Positions 6,313 through 17,851 of a stretch of DNA of 25,693 nucleotides are shown piece by piece. Position 1 is the stretch's first letter, and every line of letters starts with the position of its first letter. The stretch is from DATBIO01 sp036556965 (lineage in GTDB: Bacteria > Acidobacteriota > Vicinamibacteria > Fen-336). Below the pieces are notes generated by a model. It was not told the DNA's origin and did not search any database. It saw nothing but the letters and a program-made list of their open reading frames with translations. Position numbers and translations under genes: made by a program. The stretch covers positions 1 to 25,693 of the forward strand of contig DATBIO010000119.1 in assembly GCA_036556965.1 (NCBI GenBank), read 5' to 3'.

Positions 6313-8631
6313 CTACCGCAGGCGGACCTCTCGCCCCCCGCGCTGCGTCCGCACCCAGAGGCGCCGCCCGTCCGTCGAGAAGGTCACGGCGCCGTCGCGG
6401 TCCGTGCGCAGGACCAGGGCGCCCGACCTCCGCCACCGCTCGAGGACCTCGGGGTGCGGGTGGCCGAACGGATTGCGCGCGCCCGCGGAGATCACCACGG
6501 CGCGCGCCCCCGTGGAGGCGACGAAGGCGGGAGCGCTGCTGGAGCGGCTGCCGTGGTGCGCCACCTTCACCGCGTCCGCCCGCACCGCGCCCATCCCTCC
6601 CTCGCCGGCCTGCTCGACGTCGCCGGTCAGGAGGAGGGCCACCTCGCCCAGGCTGAGCCGCAGGACCACCGAGTCGTCGTTGCGCGTGCGCCACGGCGGG
6701 GAGCCGCCCCTCGGCCCCAGCACCTCCACGCGCACGCCGTCCCATTCCGCCGCCACACCCCTGGACACGGCGCGGCGCCGCGCGCCGGACGCGACGAGCG
6801 CGCGCCGCTGCGCCTCGTACCCGGCGTCACGCGCGGGCGCCTTGCCCTCCCACGCGTCCCGCGCGGGGAAGGCGCGCAGGACCGCCGCGAGGCCGCCGGC
6901 ATGGTCGGGGTGCGCGTGGGTGACCACCACCGTCTCCAGCCGGCGAACGCCCCAGGACCACAGCGCGGGCGCCACGATGCGCTCACCGGCGTCGAAGGGC
7001 GGCCGGATGCCGCCCACGTCGACCACGTGCGCGCGGCCGGCCGGCGTGCGCACCACCAGCGCGTCCCCCTGCCCCACGTCCAGGGTGGTGACGTGCAGGC
7101 GCCCGTCGGCCACGGGCCCGCCGGCCACGCTCAGCAGCGCCGCGCCGGCCAGCGCGAGCGCGGCCCCGGGCACGCGTCCCTGGGCCAGCGCCACCACGCC
7201 CGCGGCGTGCGCCGCCAGGGCGGCGAGGCCGGGCGCGGGGAGGCGAAGGTCCGCCGCCGGCGCCCACGACGCCCACTGCGCCGATCGCAGGAGGGCGTGG
7301 GCGGCCACCCAGGCGGCGTCCCCCAGCCGGGCCGCGAGGTCGAGGGTCGTGGGCGCCACCGCGGCCGCCGCCCCCGCCAGCAGCGTGGCTGCGGCCAGGG
7401 GCGCCGCCACCAGGTTGAGGACGAGCGCGGCGAGGGGCAGGCGATGGAAGTGGCAGACGAGGAACGGAGCCAGGGCCGCCTGCGCGGCCACCGACGTGGC
7501 CAGCGCCAGCTCCAGCCGCCAGGGCAGGCGCGGCAACGCGCGCGCCAGGGGCGGCGTGAGCAGGACGATGCCCAGGGTGGCCACGAAGGAGAGCTGGAAC
7601 GAGACGTCGCCCGTCGCGGACGGGCGGTCCACCATCAGGATCAGCGCGGCGAGGCCGAGGAGGTTTCCGGCGTCGGCGTCCAGGTCCAGGCACCGGCCGG
7701 CCGCCACCACCATGGCCATCACCGCCGCGCGCACCACGGGGACGTCGCCGCCCACCAGCCCCGCGTAGGCGCCGAGCGCTGCGCATACGCCGAGCGCCTG
7801 CGCCAGGGCCGGGACGCGCAGTCGTCGCAGCCCCCAGACCACCAGCACGGCCACCAGCGCCACCTGCGCCCCCGAGAGGGCCAGCACGTGATACGTGCCG
7901 GCGGCGCGGAACGCCTCCAGCGTGGCCTCGTCGAGGGCGGCGCGCTCGCCCAGCACCATGGCCTTCACCACGCCCTGCTCCGGCCCGGGCACCACCACGG
8001 CCTCCAGTCGGCCCCGCGCCCAGCGGCGGGCGCGGGCGAGCGCCGACGCGCGGGGCTCCACCGCGACCAGGAGCCCGCTCTTGCCGTAACCCACCGCGTG
8101 CAGCCCGGACTGCAGGGCACGCGCCTCCGGATCCGGAAGCCCGGGACCGGCGGGGCCGGTGAGCGGGCGCAGGCTCGCCCAGAGCCGCACCCGGTCCCCC
8201 TGCACGACGAGGGGGCGCGGTGCGCCGCCTCCCACCTCGATGCGGGCGCGGCCACGCACGGCGCGCCGCCAGGCGTGGGTGTCCACCGCCTCCACGTCGA
8301 GCACGAGCACGGAACGGCCGGCCTCCGCCACCGCGTCGCGGGCGGCCACTCCGCTCACGCGCACGGGCCACGCGGCGTCCGGCCCGCCCACCCACGCGCC
8401 GAGGGACATCGTGCGGTGCCCGAGGGCCTCCGTGGCGGCGGCGGCCGTGCCCAGGGCCAGGGCGCCCGCGGCCAGCGCGGGCGTGGCCCAGCCACGGCGG
8501 GCGAAGGGCGCGAGGACCAGCGCCGCGCCGGCCAGGACGAGCAGCCTCCAGGCGTCGGCGGCGCCCAGGGCCCCGCCGCCGGTGGCGCCGGCGGCGAAGG
8601 CGGCGGAGAGCACGAGCAGGGGGCGGCGCAC
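6313..8631 (-). CDS. comEC: ComEC/Rec2-type DNA uptake channel protein
   Basis: ComEC is the inner-membrane channel that brings single-stranded DNA into the cytoplasm during natural transformation. The 772-residue product has the full three-part layout. Residues 1-190 are the N-terminal membrane/OB-like region (DUF4131). Residues 215-505 are the competence domain with many membrane helices and the signature TYHVLALSGAQVALV (246-260). Residues 512-772 are a metallo-beta-lactamase-like domain with LDVGQGDALVV, the metal ligands THAHPDH (571-577), LLTGDVE (668-673) and VAHHGSRSSS. The start is a GTG at 8631; no ATG lies near. The RNA methyltransferase gene ends 40 nt upstream. No other competence genes (comEA, comF, dprA, pilins) are in the window, so competence itself is not shown. 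Confidence 0.95.
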   Translation of the reverse strand: MRRPLLVLSAAFAAGATGGGALGAADAWRLLVLAGAALVLAPFARRGWATPALAAGALALGTAAAATEALGHRTMSLGAWVGGPDAAWPVRVSGVAARDAVAEAGRSVLVLDVEAVDTHAWRRAVRGRARIEVGGGAPRPLVVQGDRVRLWASLRPLTGPAGPGLPDPEARALQSGLHAVGYGKSGLLVAVEPRASALARARRWARGRLEAVVVPGPEQGVVKAMVLGERAALDEATLEAFRAAGTYHVLALSGAQVALVAVLVVWGLRRLRVPALAQALGVCAALGAYAGLVGGDVPVVRAAVMAMVVAAGRCLDLDADAGNLLGLAALILMVDRPSATGDVSFQLSFVATLGIVLLTPPLARALPRLPWRLELALATSVAAQAALAPFLVCHFHRLPLAALVLNLVAAPLAAATLLAGAAAAVAPTTLDLAARLGDAAWVAAHALLRSAQWASWAPAADLRLPAPGLAALAAHAAGVVALAQGRVPGAALALAGAALLSVAGGPVADGRLHVTTLDVGQGDALVVRTPAGRAHVVDVGGIRPPFDAGERIVAPALWSWGVRRLETVVVTHAHPDHAGGLAAVLRAFPARDAWEGKAPARDAGYEAQRRALVASGARRRAVSRGVAAEWDGVRVEVLGPRGGSPPWRTRNDDSVVLRLSLGEVALLLTGDVEQAGEGGMGAVRADAVKVAHHGSRSSSAPAFVASTGARAVVISAGARNPFGHPHPEVLERWRRSGALVLRTDRDGAVTFSTDGRRLWVRTQRGGREVRLR

Positions 8632-8671
8632 GCGCCACGGTAGGCGCGGGAGGCGCCGCGAGGCGGCCGGC

Positions 8672-10000
8672 TCAGGACGATGGTTGAACTGTCACAAGCC
8701 GCGCCACGGTCTCCAGGTGGAAGGTGTCGGGAAAGAGGTCGAACGCGGCCAGGGCGTCGGGCCGGTAGCCGCGCGCCGCGAAGAGGGCCAGGTCCCGGCC
8801 CAGGGTGGGCGGGTCGCAGGAAACGTAGACCACGACCGCGGGCCGGCGCGCGGCCACCGCCTCCACCACGCCGGGCCCGGCGCCCGTGCGCGGCGGGTCG
8901 AGGATCACCCGCTCTCCCGCCGCGGCGGGCAGCGCGCGCAGCGCGGCGCCCACCTCCGCCCGCCGGACCTCCACGCCCTGGAGGCGGGCGCGCCGCGCGT
9001 TGTGCTCCGCGTCCGTGGCCGCGAACGGGTTGGCCTCCAGGGCGGTGACGCGGTCGGCCTGGCGGGCGGCGGTGAGGGCGAAGAGCCCCACCCCGGCGTA
9101 CAGGTCGAGGACGCGCCCGCCCGCGGGCAGCATCTCCGCCACCGTGCGCGCCAGCTCGTCCACCAGGAACCGGTTGGACTGGAAGAACGACTGCGCGTGC
9201 GTGCGGAAGCGCACGCCCAGCACCTCGTTCTCGACGTGGGGGGTTCCCCCCAGGGGCAGGAAGCGGGCCCGCGGTCCGCGGCCCGTCAGCACTCCCAGCC
9301 CCGTGAGCCACGGCAGGCCGGCGGCCAGCGCGCGCAGCGACGGTGCCTCGCGCGGGGCGAGGTCGGTGGCCAGCGTGGCCACGAGCTGGGCGCCGTCCAC
9401 CGACTCGAGCAGGTCCAGGGCGCGCACGCGCCGCGCCCAGCCCGGATGGGCGCCCAGGGCGCGCTGGACGGCGCGCTGCGCCCGGTTCATGCCCTCCGAG
9501 AGCTGCAGGCACCGCTCCAGGTCCACCACGCGGTGGGAGCCCTCCTCGAAGAGGCCGAGACGTGGCGGCCCGTCGCCGGCGGCGACATGGAGCGACGCCC
9601 GGAGCCGCCACCCGCTCTCGGGCGAGGCGCGGACGGCCAGGGGGCCGTCCCAGGGCGCGCCCGCGCGCGCCAGCGCGTCCCGCAGCACCGCTTCCTTCAG
9701 CGCGCGCTGGGCCGCGTAGTCGAGGTCCTGGTACGAGCAGCCGCCGCAGGCGCCGAAGAAGGGACAGGGAGGCTCCCTCCGGCCAGGCGCGCTCTCCAGC
9801 CGCTCCTCCGCGGCCGCCGTCGCGTAGCCCGGGCGCACCTCGCGTACGCGCACGCGCACGCGGTCCCCGGCCACCGCGCGCCCCACCAGCACCACGCGGC
9901 CCTCGTGGCGGGCCAGCCCCTGGCCGCGGTAGACCGGCTTCTCCACGGTCAGGTCGAGCCGGTCGCCCGGCTTCACGTTGGGCGGGTCCCCGCGCGTCAT
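8672..10000 (-). CDS. 23S rRNA (uracil-5-)-methyltransferase RlmD-like (TrmA family)
   Basis: The product has 442 residues with the RlmD/RumA architecture. A TRAM domain (about 1-70, binding RNA) is followed by four cysteines arranged for a [4Fe-4S] cluster (C79, C85, C88 in CPFFGACGGC and C164 in ERCLQL). The SAM-dependent methyltransferase domain has FFQSN (272-276), LDLYAGVGLFAL (298-309), ILDPPRTGAG (367-376), the nucleophile C395 in YVSCDP and the general base E430 in FHLETVARL. These enzymes make 5-methyluridine in 23S rRNA; whether the target here is U1939-like, U747-like or tRNA cannot be told from sequence alone. The ATG at 10000 is 6 nt after the stop of the preceding unknown gene, so they are co-transcribed. 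Confidence 0.92.
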   Translation of the reverse strand: MTRGDPPNVKPGDRLDLTVEKPVYRGQGLARHEGRVVLVGRAVAGDRVRVRVREVRPGYATAAAEERLESAPGRREPPCPFFGACGGCSYQDLDYAAQRALKEAVLRDALARAGAPWDGPLAVRASPESGWRLRASLHVAAGDGPPRLGLFEEGSHRVVDLERCLQLSEGMNRAQRAVQRALGAHPGWARRVRALDLLESVDGAQLVATLATDLAPREAPSLRALAAGLPWLTGLGVLTGRGPRARFLPLGGTPHVENEVLGVRFRTHAQSFFQSNRFLVDELARTVAEMLPAGGRVLDLYAGVGLFALTAARQADRVTALEANPFAATDAEHNARRARLQGVEVRRAEVGAALRALPAAAGERVILDPPRTGAGPGVVEAVAARRPAVVVYVSCDPPTLGRDLALFAARGYRPDALAAFDLFPDTFHLETVARLVTVQPSS

Positions 10001-10006
10001 CGGGGG

Positions 10007-10717
10007 CTAGGCGACCGGGAACAGCGTCAGGCGGGGAAGGCCGAAGAGGCCGAGCAGCCGCCGCGCCGTGGAGTCGCCGCGCAGGCGGTCGAGCACGCGC
10101 TCCGGCATGCGGCCGCGGTACGGCTCGAGCACGGCGGCGGTCTCCGCCTCCACCGCCGCCACCCGCACCGGGCCCGCCTCCTCCCGCAGCACCTCGAGCA
10201 GCGCTCTCTCCTCGCGCGCCAGCCACGCCTCCGCCGCCGCGGGGTCGAGGTCCTCCGCCGCGCGCGCGCGCACCGCCGCCGCCGCCGACCGCGCCGCGGC
10301 GGCTCCCCGCGCGCCGGGGCCCCGGGCCGCCTCCAGGGTCGCCGCCAGCGCGCGCAGGGACTCGGCCAGCGGCCGCTCGCCGTCCAGCCCCAGGCCGAGC
10401 GCGCGCTGCCAGCGCTCGCGCGCCGCCTCCACCTCGCCCTCGCAGTAGGCCAGCTTGCGCACCTTGCGGCGCCGCCCCCAGGAGTGCGCGTGCCCGTCGA
10501 GGGCGTCGCGCATGCCCCGCAGCACCACGCGCAGGGGGAGGCCCGCCTCGCGCCAGCGGTGGATCAGGAACCAGTCCTCGTTGGAGAGCGACAGCGGGGA
10601 TCCGCGGCGGGCCACGAAGTACTCCTCCACCGCCTGGTAGTAGGCCGCCTCGGGATCGGCCGCCCCGTCCCGCGCCGGCCCGCCGGTCCCGGCCTCGCGC
10701 GGCACGGCTCCCCTCAC
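10007..10717 (-). CDS. conserved hypothetical protein between coaX and the RNA methyltransferase gene
   Basis: The product has 236 residues and matches no family I can name with confidence. The N-terminal half has a well-defined segment, YYQAVEEYFVARRGSPLSLS, then NEDWFLIHRWREAGLPLRVV and LRGMRDALDG. It reads like a small helical DNA- or protein-binding fold and looks under selection. The middle (about 125-180) is Ala/Arg-rich and helical. No signal peptide, membrane helix or catalytic motif is apparent. The GTG start at 10717 overlaps the coaX stop as GTGA, so it is translationally coupled to coaX, and the methyltransferase gene begins 6 nt after its stop. A soluble role linked to its neighbours is possible but unsupported. 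Confidence 0.8.
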   Translation of the reverse strand: MRGAVPREAGTGGPARDGAADPEAAYYQAVEEYFVARRGSPLSLSNEDWFLIHRWREAGLPLRVVLRGMRDALDGHAHSWGRRRKVRKLAYCEGEVEAARERWQRALGLGLDGERPLAESLRALAATLEAARGPGARGAAAARSAAAAVRARAAEDLDPAAAEAWLAREERALLEVLREEAGPVRVAAVEAETAAVLEPYRGRMPERVLDRLRGDSTARRLLGLFGLPRLTLFPVA

Positions 10718-11493
10718 GGGTGGCGGTTGCGCTCCCAGATCAGCCGCAGGCCGGTCAGGGTCAGCGCGGGGTCCACGGCCTCGATGGACGGGATGTCCTC
10801 GGCCAGCACCTCGGCCAGGCCGCCCGTCGCCACCACGCGCGCCGGCTGCCCCAGCTCCGCGCGGATGCGCGCGATGATGCCCTCCACCATGGCCGCGTAG
10901 CCGAAGTAGAGCCCGGACTGGATGGAGCTGACGGTGGAGCGGCCCACCACCGCCGCCGGCTTCCGGACGTCCACGCGGGGCAGGCGCGCCGCGCGCTGGA
11001 ACAGGGCGTCCGCGCTGATGCCCACGCCGGGGCAGATCACGCCTCCCGCGTACTCGCCCTTGCGGCTGACGACGTCGAAGGTGGTGGCGGTGCCGAAGTC
11101 CACCACCACCACCGGTGCGCCGTAGGCGGCGAGGGCGGCCACCCCGTTCACGATGCGGTCGGCCCCCACGTCCCCCGGGGGCTCGTAGAGGATGGGCATG
11201 CCCGTGCGCACGCCGGGCTCCACCACCAGCGGCTCGTGGTCCAGGTACGCGCGCGCCAGGGTGACCAGCACGGGGGTGAGGGGCGGCACCACGCTGGCCA
11301 GGGCGACGCCCGCGATCTCCACGGGGTCGATGTCGGAGGCGGCGAAGAGGTTCCGCACCAGGATGCCGTACTCGTCGGCCGTCTGCTCCCGCCGCGTGGT
11401 GAGCCGCCAGTGGACGACGAGCTCGGGCCCGTCGTGGATGCCGAGGACGGTGTTGGTGTTGCCGGCGTCAATGGTCAGCAGGTACCGGCTCAT
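10714..11493 (-). CDS. coaX: type III pantothenate kinase
   Basis: CoaX phosphorylates pantothenate in the first committed step of coenzyme A synthesis. The 259-residue product begins with the phosphate-binding motif IDAGNTNTVLGI (8-19) of the ASKHA fold. It continues with PILYEPPGDVGADRIVNGVA, in which Asp112 is in the position of the catalytic base, then VVDFGTATTFDVV (131-142), GGVICPGVGIS and ATGGLAEVL. Length and motif order are normal. The ATG at 11493 overlaps the birA stop as ATGA; its own stop overlaps the next gene. No type I or II kinase gene is seen nearby, so this is probably the main pantothenate kinase. Confidence 0.95.
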   Translation of the reverse strand: MSRYLLTIDAGNTNTVLGIHDGPELVVHWRLTTRREQTADEYGILVRNLFAASDIDPVEIAGVALASVVPPLTPVLVTLARAYLDHEPLVVEPGVRTGMPILYEPPGDVGADRIVNGVAALAAYGAPVVVVDFGTATTFDVVSRKGEYAGGVICPGVGISADALFQRAARLPRVDVRKPAAVVGRSTVSSIQSGLYFGYAAMVEGIIARIRAELGQPARVVATGGLAEVLAEDIPSIEAVDPALTLTGLRLIWERNRHP

Positions 11494-12287
11494 GTCGGGC
11501 GCACCTCGCGCACTTCACCCGCCACCAGGGCGGCGCGCCGACCGTCCTCCAGGTCGAGGAGGAGCGCGCCGCGGCCGTCGATCCCGCGCGCGATCCCGCG
11601 CACCACCGCCCCCCCGGCCCGGGCCTCCACCGTCCGGCCCCACCAGGGCAGGGAGCGGGCGCGCCAGGCGTCGAGCACGGGAGCGGCGCCCCGCGCGGAC
11701 AGGGCATCATACCAACCGCGCATGCGGGCGAGGACCGCCGCCGCCGCGTCCACGAGCGACGGCGTGCGGCCGGAGAGGCCGCGGATGGAGGTCACGGGCT
11801 GGCCCAGGCCCTCCGGGAGCTGGTCCTGCTCCACGGCCAGGTTGAGGCCGATGCCGATCACGAGGCCCTCGAGGCCGGCGCCCGCCGCGAAGCCCTCCGC
11901 CAGGATTCCGCCCAGCTTGGCCCCCCCCGCGACCACGTCGTTGGGCCACTTGAGGCGCACGTCCGCCCCCATCTCCTCGGCCGCTTCCGCCACCGCCACG
12001 CCGGCCAGCAGGGGAAGGGCGAGGGCCCCGTCGCCGGTGAGGCGCGGACGCAGGAGCACGGAGAGGAACAGGTTGCCGGGCAGCGACACCCACGTGTGGC
12101 CCTGCCGGCCGCGGCCGGCCGTCTGCCGCTCGGACACCACCGCCGACCATTCGGGCAGGGACGCCGCCCGCGCCGCCTCCTTGAGCCAGTCGTTGGTGGA
12201 GCCGACGGTCTCGAGGTGGTGCAGGGGCGCCGGCCAGTCCGCGCCGCGCGCGGCCAGGGCCTCCCGCAGGCGCTCGCTCAGGGACAC
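11490..12287 (-). CDS. birA: biotin--[acetyl-CoA-carboxylase] ligase, monofunctional
   Basis: BirA activates biotin with ATP and transfers it to the lysine of biotin-dependent carboxylases. The 265-residue protein has VGSTNDWLKE (28-37), the biotinyl-AMP loop GRGRQG (58-63), RLKWPNDVV (111-119, with the catalytic Lys113), KLGGILAE and GIGLNL, then the small C-terminal SH3-like domain. It lacks the N-terminal winged helix of E. coli BirA, so it should be an enzyme only and not a repressor. The start is a GTG at 12287, 16 nt after nadC; its stop overlaps coaX by 4 nt. Confidence 0.94.
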   Translation of the reverse strand: MSLSERLREALAARGADWPAPLHHLETVGSTNDWLKEAARAASLPEWSAVVSERQTAGRGRQGHTWVSLPGNLFLSVLLRPRLTGDGALALPLLAGVAVAEAAEEMGADVRLKWPNDVVAGGAKLGGILAEGFAAGAGLEGLVIGIGLNLAVEQDQLPEGLGQPVTSIRGLSGRTPSLVDAAAAVLARMRGWYDALSARGAAPVLDAWRARSLPWWGRTVEARAGGAVVRGIARGIDGRGALLLDLEDGRRAALVAGEVREVRPT

Positions 12288-12303
12288 GCCGCCGCCGGCG
12301 CGC

Positions 12304-13139
12304 TCACTCCGCCTCGATCTCCAGCGAGACGTCCACCGCGGGCGCGGAATGGGTCAAGGCCCCCACCGCCACGTAGTCCACGCCCGCCTCCGCGTAGGCG
12401 CGCACGTTGTCCAGGGTGATGCCCCCCGAGGCCTCGAGGCGCGCGCGGCCGGCCACCAGGCGCACCGCGTCCCGGACCTGGGCCGGGGTGAAGTTGTCGA
12501 GGAGGATCAGCGACGCGCCGGCCGCGAGCACGCCCTCGATCTGGTCGACGCGCTCCACCTCGATCTCCACCGGGAGCCCCGCCGCCCGCTCCACCGCGCG
12601 CCGGGCCGCCTCCCCCACGGAGCCGGCCAGCCGCGCGTGGTTGTCCTTCACCAGCACGGCGTCGGCCAGCGAGGAGCGGTGGGGCTCGCCGCCGCCCAGG
12701 CGCACCGCGTGCTTCTCCAGGCCGCGCAGCAGCGGCGTGGTCTTGCGGGTGTCGCGCACCTGGGTGCGCGTGCCCGCCACCGCCTCCACGAAGCGGCGGG
12801 TCAGGGTGGCCACCCCGCTGAGGCGCTGCAGGAAGTTGAGGGCCACCCGCTCCGCGCTGAGCAGGGCCTGCGCCCGGCCGCGCAGCGTGCCCAGGGCGGC
12901 GCCCGCCCGCACGCGCTCGCCGTCGGTGCTCTCCGGCTGCCAGGCCACCGCCCGGTCGAGCTGCCGGAAGGCGGCCAGGGCCACGTCCAGGCCGGCCACC
13001 ACCAGGTCCTGCTTGGCCAGCAGCACTCCCCGCGCGCGCGCGTCCTCGGGCACGGTGGCGGCGGTGGTGACGTCGCCCGTGCCCAGGTCCTCGGCCAGCG
13101 CCTCCGCCACCAGGCGCTCCACGTGCGCCGCGTCCGGCC

Positions 13140-13143
<4 letters not shown>
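12304..13143 (-). CDS. nadC: nicotinate-nucleotide pyrophosphorylase (carboxylating)
   Basis: NadC converts quinolinate and PRPP to nicotinate mononucleotide, CO2 and pyrophosphate in de novo NAD synthesis. The 279-residue product shows the N-terminal AEDLGTGDVTTAA (17-29), LLSAERVALNFLQRLSGVAT (94-113), the substrate-binding RDTRKTTPLLR (130-140), RLGGGEPHR (148-156), VLVKDNH and the barrel-end segment EASGGITLDNV. Where many homologues have GGGxNHR, this one has a proline in place of the asparagine. The GTG start at 13143 overlaps the valS stop as GTGA. nadA and nadB are not in the window. Confidence 0.95.
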
Positions 13144-15788
<2,645 letters not shown>

Positions 15789-15876
15789 CGCTCTTCGCCG
15801 CCGGCACCGGGGCGGCGACAGGACTCCCTTCGGTTGCGGCGCCGGTGCGGGCCGAGGTCGGTCCCCGCGGGGGGGA

Positions 15877-17310
15877 TCAGCCCAGGTCGGCCTTGAGGCG
15901 CTCGATCTCCCGCCGGATCAGCGTCTCCGCGAGGTCGGGGATGACTTCCCACGCGATCTCCCGGATCACCTTCTCGGAGATCTGGGCCACCACGCGCTGC
16001 GCGATCTGCGACACCATGTCGGCGGGGACGCCCACCTGGGCCGACTCCGAGAGGGCCATCGCGGGCGCCTCTTCCCCTTCCTCTTCCGGCTCCGGTGTCA
16101 GGTCGGCGAAGGCGTCCACCTCCGCCTCCTCGGGCTCGGCGGCCAGCGGTGGAGGCGCCGCGGCCGTCACGGGCGCCGGCTCCGGCGCGACCGCGGGGGC
16201 GGCCTCGGGCTCCTTCTCGGCCGAGGGCTCCGACTCGAACATCGGCTCCCCCTCGGGCACGAACGGCTCCGCGGCGACCGCCGGGGGTGCGGGCGCGGAC
16301 GGCGCGTCCTCGAACACCTCTTCGAAGAGCGACTCGCCCTCCATCTGCTCGACGCTCGCCTGCGCGCGCACCTCGAGGGGCACCTCGATGGTGGGCACCG
16401 CGGGCGACGTCCAGCCCGCCGGCGGCGCGCCTTCCTCGCCGGCCAGGGTCGAGGACTCCTCCTCGGTCACGGGCAGGAGGTCGTCGCGACCGGCCTCCTC
16501 CACCGGGTACAGCTCGGCCTCGAAGCCGGCGGGCTCCGCGGCCGCGGGCTGGGCCGGCGACGGCTCGGGGGCCTCGTACCCCGGCTCCCCGAAGTCCTCG
16601 AAGGACAGGGCGGCGGGCGCGTAGCTGGGCGGCGGCGCGGGGCTGGGCGCGGCCGCCGGCGGGGGCGGGGGAGCAGGCTCCTCGGCCGCCACCGGCGTCT
16701 CGTCGCCGAACGTCTCGTCCGTGAAGAAGGAGGCCGCGGGGGCGGCCGGGGCCGGAGCGGGCGGCGACCACGGCGGCGCGGGCGACGGCTCGGCGCCCTT
16801 CCACACCGTCTCCGCGGGCGACGGGATGGGCGGAGCGGACCACGGCGGCCTCTCCTCCGTGATCGAGGTCGGCGCGGCCGCCACCGGCGGGGCGGGCGCC
16901 GGGGGTGCGGCCACGGGAGCGGGCGCGGGGGCGGCGGCGGCCCCGCGTCCGAGCAGGTCCTTCACCTTGGCGATCAGCGTCTGCGGCTCGAACGGCTTGG
17001 CCAGGAAGCCGTCGCAGCCCACGCGGCTGGCGCGCTCCTGGTCGAAGGGCTCGAAGGCACCGGTGAGCAGGAGCACCGGCGTGTGCGAGAGCGTCGGGTG
17101 CTTCTTGATGAAGTCGCAGACCTCGTAGCCGTCCTTCTCCGGCATGATGATGTCGCACAGGACGAGGTCGGGGCGCACGTCCTGGAACTTCTCGATGGCC
17201 AGGCGGCCGTTGCCTACCGTGACGACGTCGAAGTCCTCGTCGGAGAAGGTCAGCTCGATGACCTTCTGGATGGTGATGCTGTCGTCGGCCAGCAGGATCT
17301 TCTTGCCCAT
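15877..17310 (-). CDS. response regulator with long acidic/Pro-rich linker and C-terminal helical domain
   Basis: The product has 477 residues. Residues 1-120 are a complete receiver domain: acidic pair D9/D10 (LLADDS), phospho-acceptor D53 in LVLCDIIMPEKDG, T83 in LLLTGA and K105 in FLAKPF. A ~290-residue linker of Ala, Pro and Glu follows, with no recognisable fold. The last ~60 residues are predicted helices (MVSQIAQRVVAQISEKVIRE, then IAWEVIPDLAETLIRREIER). Similar receiver proteins with this tail occur in Myxococcota and Acidobacteriota; their output is not well defined. The ATG at 17310 has AGGAGG at 17320-17325. A strong promoter candidate lies at 17397-17425. No histidine kinase is adjacent, so its input is unknown. 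Confidence 0.9.
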   Translation of the reverse strand: MGKKILLADDSITIQKVIELTFSDEDFDVVTVGNGRLAIEKFQDVRPDLVLCDIIMPEKDGYEVCDFIKKHPTLSHTPVLLLTGAFEPFDQERASRVGCDGFLAKPFEPQTLIAKVKDLLGRGAAAAPAPAPVAAPPAPAPPVAAAPTSITEERPPWSAPPIPSPAETVWKGAEPSPAPPWSPPAPAPAAPAASFFTDETFGDETPVAAEEPAPPPPPAAAPSPAPPPSYAPAALSFEDFGEPGYEAPEPSPAQPAAAEPAGFEAELYPVEEAGRDDLLPVTEEESSTLAGEEGAPPAGWTSPAVPTIEVPLEVRAQASVEQMEGESLFEEVFEDAPSAPAPPAVAAEPFVPEGEPMFESEPSAEKEPEAAPAVAPEPAPVTAAAPPPLAAEPEEAEVDAFADLTPEPEEEGEEAPAMALSESAQVGVPADMVSQIAQRVVAQISEKVIREIAWEVIPDLAETLIRREIERLKADLG

Positions 17311-17319
17311 CCGTGAGGC

Positions 17320-17325
17320 CCTCCT
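17320..17325 (-). promoter_or_regulatory. strong Shine-Dalgarno of the response regulator gene
   Basis: On the minus strand AGGAGG lies 9 nt before the ATG at 17310. This is the best match to the anti-Shine-Dalgarno sequence in the window, where most genes instead rely on start/stop overlaps. Confidence 0.75.
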
Positions 17326-17396
17326 GAGGCCCCGGCGCGCCCCGCGCGCCGCCTCCTTGGCCCACGCGCGCGCGTGCCCATGGGGACGTCCGACGG

Positions 17397-17425
17397 ACGA
17401 TAAACCGCTCCCCCACTCCTGTCAA
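17397..17425 (-). promoter_or_regulatory. sigma-70-type promoter of the response regulator gene
   Basis: On the minus strand a perfect -35 TTGACA (17425-17420), a 17-nt spacer and a -10 TATCGT (17402-17397, 4 of 6 consensus) stand in the 139-bp gap after the mutase genes. Transcription would begin near 17390 and leave a leader of about 80 nt. It gives the response regulator, and possibly valS onwards, its own start. Confidence 0.65.
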
Positions 17426-17449
17426 CGACTTAGCGGGGGGGGCCGCGCG

Positions 17450-17851
17450 TCAGCGCGCGGCGTGCTGCGCGTGGATGGACTGGATGATGTCCTGGGTGGA
17501 GGAGCCGGGCAGGAAGACCTCCCCGACCCCCATCTGCTTCAGCTCCGGGATGTCCTGGGTGGGAATGATGCCGCCGACGAACACCTGGACGCCCTCCATC
17601 CCCTTCTCGCGCAGCAGCGTCAGCACGCGCCGGCAGATCGGGAGGTGGGCGCCGGAGAGGATGGACAGCCCGATGGCGTCCACGTCCTCCTGCGCCGCCG
17701 CGGCCACGATCTGCTCGGGGCTCTGCCGGAGGCCGGTGTAGATGACCTCCATCCCCGCGTCGCGCAGGGCCCGCGCCACCACCTTGGCCCCGCGATCGTG
17801 GCCGTCCAGGCCGGGCTTGGCGATGAGGACGCGGATCTTGGCCTGGGCCAT
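17450..17851 (-). CDS. B12-binding small subunit of an acyl-CoA mutase (IcmB-like)
   Basis: The product has 133 residues and is a stand-alone cobalamin-binding domain. It carries KPGLDGHDRGAKVVARAL (residues 11-28), whose D-x-H-x-x-G motif supplies the lower axial histidine to cobalt, then LSILSGAHL and FVGGIIP, the remaining B12-loop signatures. Length equals that of split-mutase small subunits such as IcmB. The true start is the ATG at 17851; a TTG lies just before it. The gene follows the catalytic subunit gene after 138 bp of repeat-rich DNA, so the two are transcribed in the same direction and should form the holoenzyme. The unusual gap for an operon is filled by intergenic repeats. Confidence 0.92.
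   Translation of the reverse strand: MAQAKIRVLIAKPGLDGHDRGAKVVARALRDAGMEVIYTGLRQSPEQIVAAAAQEDVDAIGLSILSGAHLPICRRVLTLLREKGMEGVQVFVGGIIPTQDIPELKQMGVGEVFLPGSSTQDIIQSIHAQHAAR

Noticed and set aside
11490..12287. Biotin operon repressor function
   Set aside because: The N-terminal winged-helix domain is absent and the frame starts directly at the catalytic domain.
15789..15876. Leader or T-box before valS
   Set aside because: The gap is only 88 bp, GC-rich, and shows none of the T-box or riboswitch motifs; a 7-bp inverted repeat (GCACCGG/CCGGTGC) is all that stands out.
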